Origin: Kitasatospora sp. MAP12-44
Lineage (GTDB): Bacteria; Actinomycetota; Actinomycetes; Streptomycetales; Streptomycetaceae
DNA length: 64,000 nt
NCBI RefSeq assembly: GCF_029892095.1
Contig: NZ_JARZAE010000004.1
Location: 1 to 64,000 of the forward strand
Direction: 5' to 3'
Position 1 is the first letter of the stretch; every line of letters begins with the position of its first letter. The translations under genes and the position numbers were made by a program. Shown here one piece after another: positions 41,832 to 51,007 of this stretch. Under the pieces are notes generated by a model, which saw nothing but the letters and a program-made list of their open reading frames with translations, made no database searches and was not told the origin of the DNA.

Positions 41832-43214
41832 ATGACCGGTAAGTCAGCGGGCAGCAGAGCCCGGATCACCCTCGCCATCGCCTTCTCGGCGGGCCTTGCC
41901 CTGACCGCCGGCGCGTGCGGCAGCTCGGGCAGCAGCTCCGCCGCGGGCGGAGACGGCGGCAAGGTCACGATCAGCGTCGGTTGCGAGCCGCCCACCTCGC
42001 AGGCCCAGCCACGGGCCAACTGGCTGGCCGACGTCGCCGCCTTCGAGAAGCTCAACCCGGACATCACCGTCAACGGCGACGACACCAACCCGTGCGACGA
42101 CCCCGCGACCTTCAACGCCAAGCTGGCCAGCGGCAAGACTGACGACGTCTTCTACACGTACTTCACCGACGGTGCCAACGTGGTGAGTTCGGGCCAGGCT
42201 GCCGACATCCAGAAGTACGCCGGGCAGATCCACGGGCTGTCCGACATCCAGTCCTCGCTGCTGGACATCTACCGCAAGGATGGTTCCGGCGACCTGTACG
42301 GCATCCCCAAGGGCAACTACAGCCTCGGCCTGGTCTACAACAAGACGCTCTTCCAGCAGGCCGGGCTCGACCCCAACTCCCCGCCCACCAGCTGGGACCA
42401 GGTCGAGGCCGACGCCATCGCGATCGCCAGGCTGGGCAACGGCACCGTCGGCTACGCCGACTACAGCGCCGCCAACACGGGCGGCTGGCACTTCGCCGCC
42501 GAGCTCTACTCGCGCGGCGGCACCGTGGTCACGCCCGACGGCAAGTCCGCCGCCTTCGACGACGCCAATGGCCTGGCCGTGCTGCAGTTCCTGCACAAGC
42601 TGCGCTTCACCGACAACGCGATGGGCACCAAGCAGGGCCTGCAGTACAACGACCTGCTGCAGATGATGGCCACCGGCAAGCTCGGCATGTACGTCGGCGA
42701 CCCGGTCACCCTGACCACCATGCACGACCAGTACGGCACCGCCTACGACGGACTGGCGGTGGGCCCGATGCCCGGCAGGACGGCGACCCTGGTCGGCGGC
42801 GACGGGTACATGTTCAACAAGAAGGACACCCCCGCCCAGATCCAGGCCGGCATCAAGTTCATCGACTACGAGTTCCTGACCTCGGGCATCGGCCAGTTCG
42901 ACTACGCGCGCAAGGCCGGTGAGAAGGAGCCGGTCGGCCTGCCCGAGCCGGACCTGTGGAGCGGTGCCACGGCCGCCGCCGACGCGGCCACCATGGCCAA
43001 GTACGCCAACCTGCCCACCCAGAACTTCGCCTCCTATGTCGCCGCGCTGCCGTCGATGAAGCTGCTGGTCGAGCCGCCGCAGGCGCAGGCCGTCTACGCC
43101 CAGGGGGACAAGGCGATGAACGCCGCGCTGACCGACCCGAACGCCAACCTCCAACACCTGCTGGACACCTTCAAGGCGCAGACCGACTCGATCCTGAGCA
43201 ACGCCCAGCAGTAG
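41832..43214 (+). CDS. ABC transporter sugar-binding lipoprotein
   Basis: A 460-residue extracellular solute-binding protein (family 1). Lipobox LTAGAC with Cys29; the mature part has FEKLNPDITVNGDDTN, ASGKTDDVFYTYFTDGANVV, GDLYGIPKGNYSLGLVYNKT, LFQQAGLDPNSPPTSWDQVE and TLVGGDGYMFNKKDTPAQIQ, all usual for carbohydrate-binding lipoproteins. It captures oligosaccharides at the membrane for the two permeases that follow. ATG with GGGGAG six bases before it; the frame is open upstream but non-coding. First gene of a tight operon (15 bp to the next gene). Confidence 0.92.
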   Translation: MTGKSAGSRARITLAIAFSAGLALTAGACGSSGSSSAAGGDGGKVTISVGCEPPTSQAQPRANWLADVAAFEKLNPDITVNGDDTNPCDDPATFNAKLASGKTDDVFYTYFTDGANVVSSGQAADIQKYAGQIHGLSDIQSSLLDIYRKDGSGDLYGIPKGNYSLGLVYNKTLFQQAGLDPNSPPTSWDQVEADAIAIARLGNGTVGYADYSAANTGGWHFAAELYSRGGTVVTPDGKSAAFDDANGLAVLQFLHKLRFTDNAMGTKQGLQYNDLLQMMATGKLGMYVGDPVTLTTMHDQYGTAYDGLAVGPMPGRTATLVGGDGYMFNKKDTPAQIQAGIKFIDYEFLTSGIGQFDYARKAGEKEPVGLPEPDLWSGATAAADAATMAKYANLPTQNFASYVAALPSMKLLVEPPQAQAVYAQGDKAMNAALTDPNANLQHLLDTFKAQTDSILSNAQQ

Positions 43215-43229
43215 GGACCGGACTCCACC

Positions 43230-44180
43230 ATGGCGACGCTCAACCTGACCCGCGCCGTGGCCGCGGATGCCGCCCGGGCCGCCCGTTCGGGCCGGCCGCG
43301 CGGCTCCCTGGGCCGCGAACTGCGCCGCAACACGACGGCCTACCTGTTCCTGGCCGGGGCGATCAGCTGCTTCGCGCTCTTCTCCTGGTACCCGATGATC
43401 CGTGAAGTGGTCATGAGCTTCCAGAAGACCAACTTCGCGGGCCGGACCACCTGGGTGGGGCTGCGCAACTACCGGCACATCCTGGCCGATCCCGACTTCT
43501 GGAGCGCCTGGCGGACCACCGGCCTATTCACCCTCTTCGCCCTCGTCCTCGGCTACGCGGTGCCGTTCTGCACCGCGGTCGTCATCAACGAACTGCGGCA
43601 CGCCCGCTCCTACTTCCGGCTGCTGGTCTACCTGCCGGTGATGATGCCGCCGGTCGCGGCGGCCTTCCTCTGGCGCTGGTTCTACACCCCGGACAGCAGC
43701 GGCCTGTTCAACGCCCTGCTGCACGCGCTGCACCTGCCGAGCGTGCAGTGGCTGCAGTCCTCGCACGCACTGGCGGTGCTCTGCCTGGTGATGTTCTCCA
43801 CCTGGATCAACATGGGCGGCACGGTGCTGATCTACCTGGCCGCGCTGCAGGGCATTCCCGGCGAGCTGTACGAGGCTGCCGAGATCGACGGCGCCGGCCT
43901 GCTGCGCCGGATCTGGCACGTGACGGTGCCGCAGACCCGCCTGGTGCTCTCACTGATGCTGCTGCTGCAGATCATCGGCACCGCGCAGGTCTTCATGGAG
44001 CCCTACGTGATCACCGGCGCCGCGAACAACACCACCTCGGTGGTCTACCTGATCTACCAGTACGCCTTCGCCTACAACAACTACGGCAGCGCCTGCGCGC
44101 TGGGCGTGCTGCTCCTGCTGGTCCTGTCCGGCTTCGCGGGCGGCTACCTCTGGCTCAGCCGCCGCGCGAGTGAGGAGTGA
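43230..44180 (+). CDS. ABC sugar transporter permease (MalF-like)
   Basis: A 316-residue inner-membrane permease with about six transmembrane helices (YLFLAGAISCFALFSWYPMI; LFTLFALVLGYAVPFCTAVV; LVYLPVMMPPVAAAFLW and others). The ATPase-contact loop (EAA motif) reads YEAAEIDGAGLLRRIWHVTV. It pairs with the next gene to form the translocation pore. No ATPase is encoded here; actinomycete sugar importers commonly share MsiK, encoded elsewhere. Its stop overlaps the region of the next gene start. Confidence 0.92.
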   Translation: MATLNLTRAVAADAARAARSGRPRGSLGRELRRNTTAYLFLAGAISCFALFSWYPMIREVVMSFQKTNFAGRTTWVGLRNYRHILADPDFWSAWRTTGLFTLFALVLGYAVPFCTAVVINELRHARSYFRLLVYLPVMMPPVAAAFLWRWFYTPDSSGLFNALLHALHLPSVQWLQSSHALAVLCLVMFSTWINMGGTVLIYLAALQGIPGELYEAAEIDGAGLLRRIWHVTVPQTRLVLSLMLLLQIIGTAQVFMEPYVITGAANNTTSVVYLIYQYAFAYNNYGSACALGVLLLLVLSGFAGGYLWLSRRASEE

Positions 44181-44185
44181 GAGCC

Positions 44186-45079
44186 ATGGCACGCACGCCG
44201 GACACCGCGACCCGCACCCTGGTCTCCCCCGCGCAGCTGGCCCGCCCGCTCGGGCGCACCGCGTACTGGGGCGTCTTCTGGATCCTGGCCGTGCTCTTCG
44301 CGCTGGTCTTCCTCTTCCCGCTCTACTGGATGGTCAGCGGCGGGCTGAAATCCCCGCAGGAGATCATCCGCACCCCTCCGACGCTGGTGCCCGCCGCGCC
44401 CGCCCCGCACAACTTCCTGGCCGCCTGGCACGACGCCGACCTGGGCCGGCTGATCGGCAACACGGCCCTCTACGCGCTCGGCGCGCTCGGGTTCCAGCTG
44501 GTGTTCGACGTCGGCGCGGCATACGCGTTCTCCAAGCTGCGCCCGGTCTTCGGCAACGTGGTGCTCTTCGCGATGCTGGCGACACTGATGGTCCCCACCG
44601 CCGTGATCGCGCTGCCCGAGTACCTGACCGCGAACGACCTGCCCTTCCTGCACCTCAGCCTGCTCAACACCCCGTGGGCGATCTGGCTGCCGTCGGTCAC
44701 CAACGCCTTCAACATCTTCCTGCTGAAGCGATTCTTCGACTCGATCCCCGCCGACCTGCTGGCCGCCGCCGCCATCGACGGCGCGGGGCCGCTGCGCACG
44801 CTCTGGTCGGTGGTGCTGCCGATCTCCCGGCCGATCCTCGGGGTGGTCTCGATCTTCGCCGTGGTCGGGGTCTGGAAGGACTTCCTGTGGCCACTGCTGG
44901 TGCTCACCGACACCTCCGCGCAGACCGTCAACATCGGGCTACGCCAGCTCAGTTCGGGGCTGCCGCAGAACGTGCTGATCGCGGCCCTGGCCATCGCCTC
45001 GGTGCCGACGATCGTCTTCTTCCTGATCTTCCAGCGCAACATCATGTCCGGACTGACCGCCGGCGCCACCAAGGGCTGA
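44186..45079 (+). CDS. ABC sugar transporter permease (MalG-like)
   Basis: A 297-residue partner permease: WGVFWILAVLFALVFLFPLY and YWMVSGGLKSPQEI at the N-terminus, ATLMVPTAVIALPEYLTAND, and the EAA-type loop AAAAIDGAGPLRTLWSVVLP. The ATG at 44186 is preferred; a GTG at 44177 overlapping the previous stop is possible. Completes the importer with the MalF-like gene and binding lipoprotein. Confidence 0.92.
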   Translation: MARTPDTATRTLVSPAQLARPLGRTAYWGVFWILAVLFALVFLFPLYWMVSGGLKSPQEIIRTPPTLVPAAPAPHNFLAAWHDADLGRLIGNTALYALGALGFQLVFDVGAAYAFSKLRPVFGNVVLFAMLATLMVPTAVIALPEYLTANDLPFLHLSLLNTPWAIWLPSVTNAFNIFLLKRFFDSIPADLLAAAAIDGAGPLRTLWSVVLPISRPILGVVSIFAVVGVWKDFLWPLLVLTDTSAQTVNIGLRQLSSGLPQNVLIAALAIASVPTIVFFLIFQRNIMSGLTAGATKG

Positions 45080-45105
45080 CCACCCGACCCCCGAGGAGCC
45101 TCCTC

Positions 45106-47751
45106 GTGTCCCTCTCCGCCCCTTCACGCGCGCGCCGCAGACGGGTGCGCGCAGTCTGCGCCGCCGTGGCGGCGTTGGTGCTGCCCGCCGCGCTCGCCCT
45201 GACCCTCCCGTCCGGCGCGTCCGCCGCCCCGCCCTCGCCCGCTCTTGCCGCCGAGGGCCAGGCCGGCGCGCCCGTCCCGTTCACCGAGCAGAACGCGGCG
45301 ACCTCCCCGACCGCCCACACCGACGGCACGGTCCTCGGCCCCGACTACCATTACGGCAGCCTCGCCGCCGAGGCCACCGGCCGCCAGGCCGTCCAACTCA
45401 CCGGCCAGGGCCAGTATGTCTCCTTCCGACTGACACGGGCCGCCAACGCCGTCGACTTCCACTACGCGCTGCCCGACTCGCTGCACGGCGGCGGCATCGC
45501 CGCCCCGCTCAGCCTCTACGTCGACAACCGGCCCACCGCCGCCCTCCCGCTGACCTCGCAGTTCAGCTGGCTCTACGGCCAGTACCCGTTCCGCAAAACC
45601 CCGGTCGTCGGCCAGCCCGACGGCGAGGTGCCGCACGACTTCTACAACGACGTCAGATACCACTTCGCGAGCACACTGCCGGCCGGGACCGTGGTCAAGC
45701 TCCAGGTCGACCCGGGCGACGACGCACCCTGGTACGTCATCAACACCGCCGACTTCGAGCAGGTGGCCGCGCCGAAGGCCAAGCCGGCCGGCTACGCCGA
45801 CGTCACCCAGGCGCCGTACCACGTCGACAACACCGGGGCGAGCGACGTCACCGCCGCCCTGCAGAACGCCATCAGCACCGCCTCGGCAGCCGGGCAGGGG
45901 CTCTACCTGCCGCCCGGCACCTACACCATCAGCAACCCGCTGAACGTCGACCGCATCGCCATCACCGGCGCCGGCCAGTGGTACACCGTCCTGACCGGCA
46001 AGAACGTCGAGTTCAACGGGAAACAGAACCCGGCCAGCAGCCACGTCGACATCTCCGACCTCGCGCTCTACGGCAACGTCGACGTCCGCGACGACAGCAA
46101 CAGCGAGGACACCGGCTTCAACGGCGGGTTCAGCGACTCCACCATCGCCGACGTGTGGATCCAGAACGAGAAGGTCGGCGCCTGGATCGTCGGCCCCAGC
46201 AGCAAACTGACGATCCGTGGACTGCGGATCCAGGACACCACCGCCGACGGCATCAACCTGGACGCGGCCGACGGCCCGGTCACCGGCGCCCGGATCACCG
46301 GCAACTTCCTGCGCAACACCCAGGACGACGGCCTGGCCCTCTGGTCGCAGAACTACGGCGACACCGACGACACCCTGTCCCACAACACTGTCGACTCACC
46401 CGGACTCGCCAACAACATCGGCGTCTACGGCGCCGGCGCGGGCGATGTGATCAGCGGCAACCTGCTGCAGGACACCGTGACCCGAGGCGGCGGCATCGGC
46501 ATCGGGCAGCGGTTCGGCTCGGTCCCGATGTCCGGCCCGCTCGACATCACCGGCAACCTGCTGGTGCGCACCGGCCAGTGGGACCCGGGCTGGGACTACG
46601 GCGTCGGCGCGATCTGGTTCGACCCGCAGCAGGGCGACATGACCGCCCCGGTGAACATCATCGGCAACGCGATCCTGGACAGCCCGTACGAGGCGTTCAT
46701 GTTCCAGAACTCCAACGCCTACGTCGGCTCGGCCGTGACCACCCCGCCCAGCGCCGGGTACCGGGTGACGGACGTGGCGATCCGCGACAACCTGCTGGCC
46801 GGTGTGGGAAGTTACGTCTTCCAGAACCAGGCGCCGGGCGCCGTCGACGTCTCCGGGACCATCGCCACCGGCGTCGGCGCGGCCGGCGTGTTCAGCTGCG
46901 GCCCCGGCTTCACGATCGACCGCGGACCCGGTGACCTCGGCTGGGACAGCACCGGCTGCGGCATGCCGGCCGAAAGCCCGCTCTGGGCCTACCCATCCAC
47001 CACCACGTTCGAGGCCGCCTCGGTCGGCCAGGCCAACCCGGTGCAGCGGGTCGCGATCATGAACACCGGCACCGCCCCGGCCGCTCTGGGCCCGATCACC
47101 GCAGGCCCAGGCTTCACCGTCTCCCCCGACCCGAGCCACCCGTGCCCGAGCAGCCTGACCGCCACCTCACCGACCGACAACGCCAACTGGTGCATGGTCG
47201 ACGTCTCCTACACCGCGGCGGCCATCGGCATCACCCAGAGCACCCTGACCATCCCCCGCGGCCCCGGTCGCACCCCCACCACCGTGCAGCTGGTCGGGGA
47301 CACCGACAGCATCGGCGGCAGCGGCGGGGTCACGCCCACCAACCTCGCGCTGGGCGCGACCATGACGGCCAGCAGCGCGCTGGCCGGCTTCCTGGCCACC
47401 AACGCCAACGACGACAACAACGGCTCCTACTGGGAGAGCCAGGACAGTCAGGGCCTCCCGCAGACCCTCACCGCCGACCTCGGCACGGCACAGCCGGAGA
47501 GCAGCGTCGTGCTGACCCTGCCGTCGAACTGGGGCGCCCGGGTGCAGACGCTGTCGGTGCTCGGCTCCCCGGACGGGACGGCCTTCAGCACCCTGGTCCC
47601 GCCGGCCGCCTACACCTTCGACCCGGCGTCCCAGAACACCGTGACGATCCCGCTGCCGCCCGGGACCAGCGAGCGGGCCCTGCGGCTCGCCATCACCGGC
47701 AACACCGGCTGGCCGGCCGCGCAGCTCTCCGAGTTCGAGATCTTCGGCTGA
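45106..47751 (+). CDS. Secreted GH87-type alpha-1,3-glucanase with C-terminal discoidin domain
   Basis: An 881-residue exported enzyme. Signal peptide ~11-40 (AVCAAVAALVLPAALALTLP, cut near ASAAPP). Catalytic unit: beta-sandwich with TGRQAVQLTGQGQYVSFRLT (~91-110) and FSWLYGQYPFRKTPV, then a beta-helix from ~230 (PYHVDNTGASDVTAALQNAI). Candidate acids: Asp381 in TTADGIN and Asp407-408 in NTQDDGLALW. Residues ~620-720 form an immunoglobulin-like segment and ~740-881 an F5/8C discoidin (CBM32) domain (NLALGATMTASSALAG ... AAQLSEFEIFG). It shares the catalytic layout with the glucanase at 37317 but has different binding modules. GTG start with GAGGAG seven bases upstream; in operon with the importer and the GH13 gene. 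Confidence 0.75.
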   Translation: MSLSAPSRARRRRVRAVCAAVAALVLPAALALTLPSGASAAPPSPALAAEGQAGAPVPFTEQNAATSPTAHTDGTVLGPDYHYGSLAAEATGRQAVQLTGQGQYVSFRLTRAANAVDFHYALPDSLHGGGIAAPLSLYVDNRPTAALPLTSQFSWLYGQYPFRKTPVVGQPDGEVPHDFYNDVRYHFASTLPAGTVVKLQVDPGDDAPWYVINTADFEQVAAPKAKPAGYADVTQAPYHVDNTGASDVTAALQNAISTASAAGQGLYLPPGTYTISNPLNVDRIAITGAGQWYTVLTGKNVEFNGKQNPASSHVDISDLALYGNVDVRDDSNSEDTGFNGGFSDSTIADVWIQNEKVGAWIVGPSSKLTIRGLRIQDTTADGINLDAADGPVTGARITGNFLRNTQDDGLALWSQNYGDTDDTLSHNTVDSPGLANNIGVYGAGAGDVISGNLLQDTVTRGGGIGIGQRFGSVPMSGPLDITGNLLVRTGQWDPGWDYGVGAIWFDPQQGDMTAPVNIIGNAILDSPYEAFMFQNSNAYVGSAVTTPPSAGYRVTDVAIRDNLLAGVGSYVFQNQAPGAVDVSGTIATGVGAAGVFSCGPGFTIDRGPGDLGWDSTGCGMPAESPLWAYPSTTTFEAASVGQANPVQRVAIMNTGTAPAALGPITAGPGFTVSPDPSHPCPSSLTATSPTDNANWCMVDVSYTAAAIGITQSTLTIPRGPGRTPTTVQLVGDTDSIGGSGGVTPTNLALGATMTASSALAGFLATNANDDNNGSYWESQDSQGLPQTLTADLGTAQPESSVVLTLPSNWGARVQTLSVLGSPDGTAFSTLVPPAAYTFDPASQNTVTIPLPPGTSERALRLAITGNTGWPAAQLSEFEIFG

Positions 47752-47798
47752 CCGCACCGGCCCCGACAGAGCCGGCCCACGACAAAGGAGTACCCCGC

Positions 47799-49430
47799 AT
47801 GGCCCCTCCGTGGTGGCGCGACGCCGTCATCTACCAGGTCTATCCGCGCTCGTTCGCCGACGCGAACGGGGACGGGATCGGCGACCTGGCCGGCATCCGC
47901 GCCAAGCTGCCGTACCTGGCCGAACTCGGCGTCGACGCAGTGTGGTTCACCCCCTGGTACGCCTCCCCGCTGGCCGACGGCGGGTACGACGTGGCGGACT
48001 ACCGCCGGATCGACCCCGCCTTCGGCACCCTCGCCGAGGCCGAGGCGCTGATCGCCGAGGCACACCGCACGGGCCTGCGGATCATCGTCGACATCGTTCC
48101 CAACCACGTCTCCGACCAGCACGTCTGGTTCCAGGAGGCGCTCGCCGCCGCACCCGGCTCGGAGGCCCGCAACCTCTTCTGGTTCCGCCCCGGGCGCGGC
48201 AGCGGCGGCGAACTACCGCCCAACAACTGGACGTCCGAGTTCGGCGGCCCGGCCTGGAGCCGGGTGCCCGACCCCGACGGCACACCCGGCGAGTGGTACC
48301 TGCACCTCTTCGCCGCCGAGCAGCCCGACCTGAACTGGAACAACCCCAAGGTCGCCGAGGAGCACGAGTCGGTGCTCCGCTTCTGGTTCGACCGGGGCGT
48401 GGACGGCGTGCGGATCGACTCCGCCACCATGCCGGCCAAAGACCCCGAGCTGCCCGACTTCGACCGCCGCCACCCGCCGACTCCGCACCCGTACGTGGAC
48501 CGCGACGCCGTCCACGCCATCTACCGCGGCTGGCGGGCGGTGGCCGACAGCTACGCGCAGCCGCGCGCCCTGATCGGCGAGGTCTGGCTCGACCAGCCCG
48601 ACCGGCTGGCCGCCTACCTGCGGCCCGACGAGATGCACACCGCGTTCAACTTCGACTACCTGAACTGCCCGTGGGACGCGGCGCGGCTGCGCGCCGTCAT
48701 CGACGGGACCCTGGGCAGCCACCGCGCGGTCGGCGCGGCCGCCACCTGGGTGCTGTCCAACCACGATGTCACCCGGCACGCCACCCGCTACGGCCGCGCC
48801 GACACCGCCATGGGGCGCAGCCCCGCCCAGCACGGCGCACCGGTCGACCTGGCGCTCGGCACCCGCCGGGCCCGGGCCGCGATCCTGCTCAGCCTGGCCC
48901 TGCCCGGCTCCACCTACCTCTACCAGGGAGAGGAGCTCGGCCTGCCGGAGGTCCAGGACATCCCCGACGCCTTCCGCCAGGACCCCTTCTTCTTCCGGAG
49001 CCAAGGCGCGGACATCGGCCGCGACGGCTGCCGGGTGCCACTGCCGTGGAGCGGCACCACACCACCCTTCGGCTTCAGCCCGCCGAACGCGAATGCCACA
49101 CCGTGGCTGCCGCAACCGGCCAGCTGGTCCGACCGCACGCCGCAGGCGCTCGGCCGCGACCCACACTCCATCCTCTCGCTCTACCGCACCGCCCTGCACC
49201 TGCGCCGTGCCGACACGGATCTGCACACTGACCTCTTCCGGTGGCTCACCGAGCCCGACGGCCGAACACTGCACTTCCGGCGCGGCAGATCCTTCCACTG
49301 CCTCACCAACCTCACCGACGAACCACTGACGCTGCCGGAGCACACTGAGCTCCTGCTGGCCAGCTCCCCACTGAGTACGGGGGACCCGACACTGCCACCC
49401 GACACCACCGTCTGGCTGCAGACCACCTGA
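47799..49430 (+). CDS. GH13 alpha-glucosidase (cytoplasmic)
   Basis: A 543-residue GH13 enzyme without a signal peptide. Conserved regions: WRDAVIYQVYPRSFADANGD, DIVPNH (98-103), GVDGVRIDSA with nucleophile Asp207, LIGEVWLD with acid/base Glu261 and LSNHDVTRH with Asp323. QPDLNWNNP and GDGIGDLAGI are typical of alpha-glucosidases and oligo-1,6-glucosidases. It should hydrolyse imported oligosaccharides, here probably nigerose-type alpha-1,3 products; linkage specificity is inferred from neighbours. ATG with AAAGGAG eight bases upstream, 47 bp after the GH87 gene: last gene of the operon. Confidence 0.92.
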   Translation: MAPPWWRDAVIYQVYPRSFADANGDGIGDLAGIRAKLPYLAELGVDAVWFTPWYASPLADGGYDVADYRRIDPAFGTLAEAEALIAEAHRTGLRIIVDIVPNHVSDQHVWFQEALAAAPGSEARNLFWFRPGRGSGGELPPNNWTSEFGGPAWSRVPDPDGTPGEWYLHLFAAEQPDLNWNNPKVAEEHESVLRFWFDRGVDGVRIDSATMPAKDPELPDFDRRHPPTPHPYVDRDAVHAIYRGWRAVADSYAQPRALIGEVWLDQPDRLAAYLRPDEMHTAFNFDYLNCPWDAARLRAVIDGTLGSHRAVGAAATWVLSNHDVTRHATRYGRADTAMGRSPAQHGAPVDLALGTRRARAAILLSLALPGSTYLYQGEELGLPEVQDIPDAFRQDPFFFRSQGADIGRDGCRVPLPWSGTTPPFGFSPPNANATPWLPQPASWSDRTPQALGRDPHSILSLYRTALHLRRADTDLHTDLFRWLTEPDGRTLHFRRGRSFHCLTNLTDEPLTLPEHTELLLASSPLSTGDPTLPPDTTVWLQTT

Positions 49431-49685
49431 CGCCACGTCGAGGCCGACTGGCTCCCAACACGGCACGACGCCCGCCAGCCGGATGGGCGTGAGCCAACCG
49501 GCCCACACTCGACAGCAAGATCAATACCTAGACCAACCGGGTGTCGTACACCGGAATCCTGGCTCTGTCGGGAGCGCACGGTTGACGGTGCCTCAGGCAT
49601 CGCCGGCCGGGTGACCCCGCCATCGAACGACCCACCGGCCGGGGCGAGCCGGTGCCTGCACAGCATCCACGGGATGAGGGTTCCC

Positions 49686-49874
49686 TCAGTCGTCGGTGGC
49701 TTCGATGTGCACGTGAGCGACGTCTTCGCACAGGAAGGCGGTCAGGGCTTGGCCTAGCGCCGCCCGGCCGTTCCAGGCGGCCCTCGCCTCCGCCAGCAGC
49801 TTTGGATGCGGCTCGATGACGGCCGGCGACCGCTGCGGGTGGCGGGCCAAGACCAGGCGAAGACCGGACGCCAC
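49686..49874 (-). CDS. Small hypothetical protein
   Basis: A 62-residue frame (ASGLRLVLARHPQRSPAVIE, PHPKLLAEARAAWNGRAALG, AFLCEDVAHVHIEATDD) with reasonable codon use. No motif recognised and no ribosome-binding site. It is the only plausible gene between the GH13 operon and the amidase (49431-49935); the rest of that gap holds nothing recognisable. Confidence 0.3.
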   Translation of the reverse strand: MASGLRLVLARHPQRSPAVIEPHPKLLAEARAAWNGRAALGQALTAFLCEDVAHVHIEATDD

Positions 49875-49935
49875 CTCGGCTGACTGGCCGCCCGGCCGAC
49901 GGGCGGCCGTCCCGGGCCATCGTTACCGTCGTGGC

Positions 49936-50802
49936 ATGGACATCGACCGCCGTCTCATCCTGCGCCGCATGGCACTGGCCACCTCGGTGGGCGGGCTGGT
50001 CGTACTGCCCGCCCTGGGCCGCCCACGACCGGTGACCCACCCCATTGCCGCAGCCCAGCCCATGCAGGCGGCGAAGCCCTCGTCCCCCGTGCCGGCCGCT
50101 CCGCCGATCGTGCCGCGCTCGGCCTGGCAGCCCCCACCCCAGGCGTCCGCGATCCAGTACGACCGCGAGGTGCGCGCCGCGTTCATCCATCACACCAACA
50201 ACCCGAACTCCTACAAAGCACAGGACGTCCCCGACATCCTCCGGGCGATCCACCACGACCACCTGGACAACCACGGCTGGGACGACATCGGCTACAACTT
50301 CCTCATCGACCGCTTCGGCACCATCTACGAGGGCCGGGCCGGCGGCATCGACCGCCCCGTCGTCGGCGCGCACACCATCGGCTTCAACCGGGAGACCGTC
50401 GGCATCGCCGCGATCGGCACCTACGACGACACAAAGGTCCCCGAACCCGTCGTCACCGCCATGGCGGCCCTGATCGCCTGGAAGCTCGGCCTCTCCGGCA
50501 GCGACCCGCGCGGCCGATGCGAGCTGACCTCCACCAACAATGACAGCCGCTTCCCGGCCGGCACCCGCCACACGTTCAGCGCCGTGTCCGGGCACCGCGA
50601 CGCCTACCCCACACTGTGCCCAGGCGAGGCCCTCTACACGCTCCTCCCGCAGATCACCGAACAGGCAGCCGCCCTCCAGCAACAGGCCACCACCACGACC
50701 ACCGCCACCCCGCAGCCTCCTGACCCACACCGGACCGCCACTAGATCAGCCACCCTTCGGGAAGCCCCATGGGCACCAGACGTCCCGGGCCGTTCGCCGT
50801 GA
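49936..50802 (+). CDS. Secreted N-acetylmuramoyl-L-alanine amidase, PGRP type
   Basis: A 288-residue exported amidase_2/PGRP-domain protein. The N-terminus RRLILRRMALATSVGGLVV resembles a Tat or Sec signal. Catalytic domain residues ~57-235: PRSAWQPP, zinc-binding FIHHTNNP (His85), GWDDIGYNFLIDRFGTIYEG (Tyr120), VGAHTIGFNRETVGIAAIGT, and AVSGHRDAYPTLCPG with His220 and Cys228. It cuts the amide between muramic acid and the stem peptide. The tail is a low-complexity Thr/Pro segment. ATG 49936, with the frame open further upstream but without coding character. Single gene. Confidence 0.88.
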   Translation: MDIDRRLILRRMALATSVGGLVVLPALGRPRPVTHPIAAAQPMQAAKPSSPVPAAPPIVPRSAWQPPPQASAIQYDREVRAAFIHHTNNPNSYKAQDVPDILRAIHHDHLDNHGWDDIGYNFLIDRFGTIYEGRAGGIDRPVVGAHTIGFNRETVGIAAIGTYDDTKVPEPVVTAMAALIAWKLGLSGSDPRGRCELTSTNNDSRFPAGTRHTFSAVSGHRDAYPTLCPGEALYTLLPQITEQAAALQQQATTTTTATPQPPDPHRTATRSATLREAPWAPDVPGRSP

Positions 50803-51007
50803 CCGTGGCGGCCGTCAGTCCCGCAGACACGTGGTCGTGTCCTGATCCGGGGGTGGCCGGTGCGCGCAGGGCGCCCGCCTGGAGACGGCCGCACGCGGCT
50901 GCGGCCCTCGTACCCGCGTGAGCTCGTACACCGGGCTGTTACCGGAGTGTTATGGGGTGGAGGCGAGAGTGGAACTGGAAGATCCCGCTCAGTGATGGGA
51001 GCCGCCG

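Noticed and set aside
41844..43478. Long minus-strand frame opposite the sugar-binding protein
   Set aside because: Antisense shadow; the plus strand has a full lipoprotein with ribosome-binding site.
43230..45079. ATPase subunit for the sugar importer
   Set aside because: No Walker A/ABC signature frame is present near the permeases; a shared ATPase elsewhere is more likely.
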